Shown: positions 59,992-64,000 of the stretch, one piece after another
How the letters are laid out: every line of letters starts with the position of its first letter
Position numbering within the stretch: position 1 is the stretch's first letter
NCBI GenBank assembly: GCA_900768505.1
Contig: CAAGED010000011.1
Coordinates: 1-64,000, forward strand
DNA length: 64,000 nucleotides
Reading direction: 5' to 3'
DNA from: Lentisphaeria bacterium
GTDB taxonomy: Bacteria > Verrucomicrobiota > Lentisphaeria > Victivallales > Victivallaceae
Notes under the pieces: model-generated
Database searches by the model: none
The model's input: the letters and a program-made list of their open reading frames with translations, nothing else
What the model was told of the DNA's origin: nothing
Translations under genes and position numbers: made by a program

Positions 59992-60591
59992 CTATTGCCA
60001 TACAATTTTTGTTTTATATCCCATTGGTAAGAACAAGGTTTTAAACATTTCTTCCACTTGAACTTGAGCCATTTTTATATATTTGGGATTTGAGACTCTT
60101 TTTTCAATCTCAGCTTGGGCTCTTTTTGATGATTCTGTAGTTAGAATTTCCTGATCTATTTTTCCATCTTTTCCCGAACAATATTCAGCCTCGTACAAAA
60201 CAGTTCCATTTTCACTGTTATCAACTGTTGGGGCGTCAACTGAGGGCATATCTATTTCGAATTCAATAATTTTTTCACTTTTATCAACAGAAACTACTTT
60301 AAGTTTATTTAGGTCGATGGAATAAAATGCATGTCCGCGCACTCTTTGCCAATAAAAACTTTTCTCATCACCATGTGTTTTTTCGTTTTTATCGAAAAAT
60401 CCCACATGTAATTTTAATACATATAAAGTGCCAATTTTTTTTAGTTCCTTTACTAATGGTTTTACAGAAATTTCTGCTTTAGAAATATCATTAGTTTTAA
60501 AAGTAAATCTGTCAATCGACCATTTTGACAGTGCCAACAGTCCGATCAAAATTAGTACGCCAAAGCAAATCTTAAAAAATAGATATCTCAT
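59992..60591 (-). CDS. DUF4230-like membrane-anchored protein
   Basis: About 200 residues from ATG 60591 (GGGAG 11 bases upstream; ATG 60609 overlaps the upstream stop). One N-terminal membrane helix (YLFFKICFGVLILIGLLALSKW) is followed by a DUF4230-type pattern: YVLKLHVGFFDKN, FYSIDLNKLKVVSVDKSEKIIEFEIDMPSVDAP, and a C-terminal long charged helix (EILTTESSKRAQAEIEKR...AQVQVEEMFKTLFLPMGYKTKIVW). DUF4230 proteins are of unknown function. It overlaps or abuts the preceding lipoprotein gene of the same family, so the two are coexpressed. Confidence 0.6.
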   Translation of the reverse strand: MRYLFFKICFGVLILIGLLALSKWSIDRFTFKTNDISKAEISVKPLVKELKKIGTLYVLKLHVGFFDKNEKTHGDEKSFYWQRVRGHAFYSIDLNKLKVVSVDKSEKIIEFEIDMPSVDAPTVDNSENGTVLYEAEYCSGKDGKIDQEILTTESSKRAQAEIEKRVSNPKYIKMAQVQVEEMFKTLFLPMGYKTKIVWQ

Positions 60592-60599
60592 AAACGCAG

Positions 60600-61151
60600 T
60601 TACTCCCATTCAAGTTTAATCTCTTTATCAACAGCTGAGTACATTCCAATGAGGCACATTTTTGCTTGCATTTGTGCTAATTTCAATATAAAATCATCAC
60701 TTGCTGCTTTTTTAATTGCCATGGCCTCTTCTTTATGAAGCTCCTCTTGCAAACGACTCATACTTTCTGCTGTTCTCCAACTTGATTTCTGAAAGTCCAC
60801 TTTTTCTGATTTATTAAAATCAATTCTAGAATTAATAATTTCAGCATCAGGAAGATTTATTTTAATTGTATTATTCCCCGCTGAACTAATTTTAACCTTT
60901 GTCATGTCTATTCCAACAATTGCTTCTCCATAATACATCCAGGCAATTTTGTTTGTAGGACCAATACCCGCTTTGGACTGTTTAGCAAAGGCAGCATCCT
61001 CAAAAACAACCTTTATTGTGCCCAATTGTCCAATCTGTGATGGTCTAACGTAAGTTGAATCTTCTGAGTTGTTAATCTTTTTGCCGTCATCGCACCCGGT
61101 TATAAATGCTAAACTTATCATACATATTGGCACAAAACTAAATATTTTCAT
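60600..61151 (-). CDS. DUF4230-like lipoprotein
   Basis: About 183 residues from ATG 61151. A lipoprotein signal (FSFVPICMISLAFITGC) has its Cys at about residue 20. The mature part has the DUF4230 pattern: WMYYGEAIVGIDMTKVKISSAGNNTIKINLPDAEIINSRIDFNKSEKV (about 80-125), then a long helix rich in Glu/Lys/Ala (RLQEELHKEEAMAIKKAASDDFILKLAQMQAKM) and the final EIKLEWE. It is a diverged paralogue of the next gene, which it overlaps by 10 bases. Together they form a two-gene unit; role unknown. Confidence 0.62.
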   Translation of the reverse strand: MKIFSFVPICMISLAFITGCDDGKKINNSEDSTYVRPSQIGQLGTIKVVFEDAAFAKQSKAGIGPTNKIAWMYYGEAIVGIDMTKVKISSAGNNTIKINLPDAEIINSRIDFNKSEKVDFQKSSWRTAESMSRLQEELHKEEAMAIKKAASDDFILKLAQMQAKMCLIGMYSAVDKEIKLEWE

Positions 61152-61247
61152 TTCGCTCACTCTTTCTGATTATATCATACATATCATTGCTCAGGCAAAT
61201 GCAAGTATCAATTATCAAAACTATTCATATGTAAATACTGTATTTGC

Positions 61248-61520
61248 TTATAAAGCAGGACTGTGCTTGCCTTTATTGGCGCCACTGGGGTGCTGATGAC
61301 AAGAATTTGCAGTCATTGTAATAATATCATGAAAACTTCTACCGCAATATTTGCAAACATATGTGCTTTTTTCGGTTCCTTCATAAAGTTGATGTTTCCC
61401 CTTGTTGCATCCATCCGGATGACGCTGGCAAAGATTTGCAGCTAAGGTTCTTGGATCTAAAAATTTTTTTCCACAATTTTTACAATAATAATTAGCCAAA
61501 ACAACACCTTTACCTTTCAT
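61248..61520 (-). CDS. Double zinc-ribbon-type protein
   Basis: A 90-residue protein with two homologous units of about 35 residues. The first is YYCKNCGKKFLDPRTLAANLCQRHPDGCNKGKHQLYEG and the second YVCKYCGRSFHDIITMTANSCHQHPSGANKGKHSPAL. Each has C-x2-C-G, a hydrophobic core, a C-x2-H-P and a final G-K-H, so each probably binds one zinc ion (CCCH-like). Such small tandem proteins are widespread in gut bacteria, often close to phage or accessory genes; function is not known. No obvious ribosome site, so the start ATG 61520 is tentative. A single-gene unit. Confidence 0.65.
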   Translation of the reverse strand: MKGKGVVLANYYCKNCGKKFLDPRTLAANLCQRHPDGCNKGKHQLYEGTEKSTYVCKYCGRSFHDIITMTANSCHQHPSGANKGKHSPAL

Positions 61521-61681
61521 ATGAATTACATAGTAATTTAATGTTTTATTAACTAAAAATGATATAAATATAATTTCAAAAATATAATATTACAAAATAA
61601 TTGCTATTTTTGTTATTTTACATAAATAAATAATTAATAATTGTAACCCATAGTGTTATTAATAAATATAAAAATATTTAA

Positions 61682-62319
61682 TCATTTGCTCAATGAAATT
61701 TTTAATTTTTTAAAAAGATTATAATGTAATTCTGTATCGTAACTGCAACACGGGTGATGAACTCCAATAAACGTTATTGTGTTATCTCTGAATTGATAAT
61801 TCTTAATTTGGAAATTACTTTCTGAAATAATATCTGCTTTGCCGTATCCTAAGTCATTGGGAATTATGTTCCATGTACGACTTCCCCAAACAATTACAAT
61901 AGCAGGAGACAGCTCTTGCAATACTGATTTCAGTGCGTTTACATGCCTTGCTGAATTATGCCCGCCCCCGGAAGCCTCATAGGGATTATCGCCAGCGGCA
62001 ACTTGAAGAAAATTATAAAAACAAATTGATTTAAAAAAACGCATTCTTTCATCATAATTTGTCGATTGTCCATAAAAACTATTTATAAATCTTGAGTATG
62101 TTCTTTTCCATGTCGCCTTAAAACCGGATTAAGGTAATCCATAACAACCCGACTTGTAAAATTTATGCATCCAACTTTCTTCTCTTTGTCGCCGCAATCT
62201 TTACAACTATCACAATAATGAGAATCTCCTAAGACTAAAATTTTGGCATTAAATTCCGAATTTTCTTTTCCATAATTATCACCTATCCAAGGTTCAAAAA
62301 AAACATTATCATCAAACAT
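61682..62319 (-). pseudogene. UDG-superfamily-like protein, frameshifted
   Basis: Two frames (62319-62083 and 62044-61682) combine into one protein of about 210 residues. The first has KILVLGDSHYCDSCKDC...INFTSRVVMDYL; after a one-base shift around 62125 (AATCCGGTTTT) the reading continues WKRTYSRFINSFYGQSTNYDERMRFFKSICFYNFLQVA, then AIVIVWGSRTWNIIP and FIGVHHPCCSY. G-D-S-H, the FYNFLQ and HP segments are like uracil-DNA-glycosylase-fold proteins, but I cannot assign the catalytic residues. Start ATG 62319 (AGAGAG 5 bases upstream). Confidence 0.45.
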
Positions 62320-62421
62320 ACATTCTCTCTTAAAAAAATAATTATTGAACAGTTTAAAAGTATTGACATTTTCTGTTTCATATACCGGGGCGACCGCCAC
62401 GGCCTTTGTCAGATAAATCAC

Positions 62422-63293
62422 AAATTGGCAAGCAAGAAAGATTACTGTACAATGGCGAAAGTAGTATATATTTGCTATATTTCAATATTAGCCAAAGAGT
62501 TACGAAAAAGTCAAGTTGTCATAAACGAATGATTTTACAGAAATTTGTACTTTTTTGTAAAAAGTGAATCTTCCTAAACTTCGTTTATAATTTACACCTA
62601 AATATATCTATTGTCAGGTCTTTATTATTAAAAAGACATTAATTACTATCAAAAAACATAGGATGTTTTATTTTACAAAAAAGTACACTTTTTTAAGAAT
62701 AGGTTAAGAATGTCAAATCATATTTCTATAATCATCCCAATATGGAGTGTACCGAATTTTCTGTAAAATCATAATTGGCACAACGCCAGAGTTATGCATA
62801 ATTCGCAGTCCAACAAAATGGGGTCATCCAACTCGTTTGAGTCGGAGCGCAAGCTCGCCTATAATTCGATTAAAATGGCAAAAAATTGCGATAAGTTCTC
62901 CCCATGCAATTGACAACGAAAAGAGTTAGCACAATGGGATATAACACGGAAGAGGAATTTTTTCAACCGATTTTGGAAAACAGAAACTGAATGTGCAAAA
63001 CCATTTTTTATGCTAAAAACATAATATATGCTTAAATATCTATTAAATTAACTTTTTTTGCATTTAATTATCTTTTAATTATTAATTTACAATTTTTATT
63101 ATACTTATCCCACATTGAACTTTACTGTATCATCTTGCAATACCATGCCAGCTTTTCCAATATATATTTTGACATATTTTTTGAATTATATTTAACTAAT
63201 AGATAGTTCTTTAAAACAGAAAAAGCTATTTTCACGGCTTGACAAGTGAACGTGTTGGAGATACGGTATATGCAATAGCCGAGGAGGTGTACA
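62422..63293. other. Long non-coding stretch with repeat copy 2
   Basis: About 870 AT-rich bases without a supported gene. It contains the second copy of the dispersed repeat at 62757-62913. Downstream of that, an inverted pattern lies around 63000-63120 but it has no T-run. Bases just before 63294 hold GGAGG for the next gene. Confidence 0.5.
62757..62913 (+). repeat. Dispersed repeat, copy 2
   Basis: Homologous to 54075-54231 over the same 157-nt length; the shared blocks are listed there. This copy has an additional hairpin GAGCGCAAGCTC with a GCAA tetraloop that copy 1 lacks. It is followed by TTGACAACGAAAAGAGTTAGCACAATGG, with only limited similarity to the sequence after copy 1. Confidence 0.75.
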
Positions 63294-63500
63294 ATGAAAA
63301 CCGATGAAAAAAAAGAACTTGAACCTGGCACAAGACTTCCAGATGGGCGTGTATATTATGGCGTTAAATTTCCGATGTTTGTTCCCGGCAGTCATCATGA
63401 AGTTTTGACACCGGAGCAACAGGAAGAACGGCGTAAAATCTGCGAAAAGGCAAGAAAATTTATAAAAACCGCCTGGCAACAAAAACAACCTGACAACTGA
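63294..63500 (+). CDS. Small hypothetical protein
   Basis: A 68-residue charged protein, MKTDEKKELEPGTRLPDGR... ending KFIKTAWQQKQPDN, with a good ribosome site (GGAGG, 6 bases before the ATG) and a terminator just downstream, so it looks like a real, individually transcribed gene. It has no signal or membrane segment. Residues 45-65 are helical and basic. I recognise no family. Confidence 0.6.
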   Translation: MKTDEKKELEPGTRLPDGRVYYGVKFPMFVPGSHHEVLTPEQQEERRKICEKARKFIKTAWQQKQPDN

Positions 63501-63512
63501 ATAACAAAGAAC

Positions 63513-63546
63513 AACCCGACAGATGAAACACTTTGCCGGGTTTTTT
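63513..63546 (+). terminator. Terminator of the small gene
   Basis: A 6-bp stem AACCCG / CGGGTT (63513-63518 with 63537-63542) with a long loop, followed by a run of T, 12 bases after the stop codon. Confidence 0.7.
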
Positions 63547-64000
63547 ATTGGGGTGAAACAATGATAACAATGCGTGTGGAAGAGCATGAGTCACCCGCTT
63601 AATCTATCATGAAATTGCCTATTTTAATAAAATTCCATCCGCTTTAAATTGCAAAAGAAATATCCGGTATTATATTGTGCAGAGCTGTTTCTAAAATTCA
63701 TTGCAGAAATTTTTACTGCAAATTAAAAGACGCATGTTTTGATAAAAAATAAATAGATATTATCTTTCCTCAAATAGTGAGGAGTGTTTCTATATTGCTG
63801 ATAATAAAAAAATCTGCTCCCATTTTTCCCCACATCAGTGGGGCTTTTTTTCCGTGATGACATTTTGAATACATTAAAATTTTAAACCGCTTTCACCTAC
63901 CGTCAAAGCAAATTCGCCATACCCGAACAATCAATACCGCCGGAATTGCCGGTGGTATTGACTTGGCCAATTAACTCAAAAATTTATTTTAACATCAGCA
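63547..64000. other. Right edge, no complete gene
   Basis: About 450 bases. A hairpin with T-run lies at 63828-63851 but no gene is visible upstream of it. Near the edge, a perfect-looking hairpin (AATACCGCCGG at 63933 with CCGGTGGTATT at 63949) is present. The minus strand here reads ELIGQVNTTGNSGGIDCSGMANLL before a stop at 63903-63905, which could be the end of a gene that begins beyond the window, but a stop codon lies about 60 bases further upstream in that frame. Confidence 0.35.
63828..63851 (+). terminator. Orphan terminator-like hairpin
   Basis: A 6-bp perfect stem CCCCAC / GTGGGG (63828-63833 with 63838-63843) with a 4-base loop and a run of seven T. No coding gene precedes it. It could end a small RNA or a decayed gene starting around 63600. 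Confidence 0.5.

Noticed and set aside
54112..62913. 39-codon frames in both copies of the dispersed repeat
   Set aside because: They are of equal length, but the aligned middle contains compensating single-base offsets and the encoded peptides differ greatly, so coding constraint is not supported.

Overview
This is a chromosomal segment of a Gram-negative bacterium, moderately AT-rich. The window has no rRNA, tRNA or marker gene that fixes the taxon. A complete-looking type II secretion operon, an RND efflux system, many lipoprotein signals, a large beta-helix glycan-binding type protein and several glycan-active enzymes fit a gut-type member of the PVC group (Lentisphaerota/Victivallales). 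That placement is inference.

Layout. 1-895: the leader-distal end of a type II-like CRISPR array (13 intact 36-bp repeats plus one decayed repeat, 13 spacers of exactly 30 nt). The cas genes must lie to the left, outside the window. 960-2351: a decayed nuclease gene between two copies of a short coding tail. 2424-9953: housekeeping and transport genes on the plus strand (folB, a deacetylase-like protein, flavin reductase, MATE pump, APC permease, uvsE, MarR regulator) and a frameshifted EamA transporter on the minus strand. 10002-13774: a second MATE pump, then anti-sigma/ECF sigma factor and a Xer-type recombinase on the minus strand. 13955-19176: a tight four-gene plus-strand operon (SH3b secreted protein, small beta-rich protein, 1000-residue PHP-plus-membrane protein, leucine-rich-repeat protein) that I cannot match to a described system. 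19236-32727: LMW phosphatase, sfsA, nitroreductase, cation/proton antiporter, secreted beta-helix protein, DUF1971 protein, and a TetR/adaptor/RND efflux operon whose adaptor carries an extra C-terminal domain resembling an RND porter subdomain.

32967-34583 holds three phage-tail-like genes. 34747-47001 holds a DUF3089 lipoprotein and the type II secretion operon (order of transcription gspL-M-C-D-E-F-G-H-I-J-K). In this operon gspD is broken by an exact 38-bp tandem duplication and gspE, gspJ and gspM are frameshifted. 47107-57524 holds secreted proteins, a lipoprotein phosphatase, a GH63-like and a GH39-like glycosidase around a Gfo/Idh/MocA oxidoreductase, and a frameshifted purple-acid-phosphatase-like enzyme.

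57600-64000 is an accessory region. It contains an acetyltransferase enclosed by a perfect 79-bp inverted repeat made of IS3-type transposase ends, an IS110 remnant, two DUF4230 proteins, a double zinc-ribbon protein, a UDG-like protein split by a frameshift, and one copy of a 157-nt dispersed repeat whose other copy lies at 54075.

A global feature is the unusually high number of single-base frameshifts, many in homopolymers of 6-7 bases. Draft-assembly indel error is the simplest explanation, so 'pseudogene' calls here should be read as 'frame broken in this sequence'.
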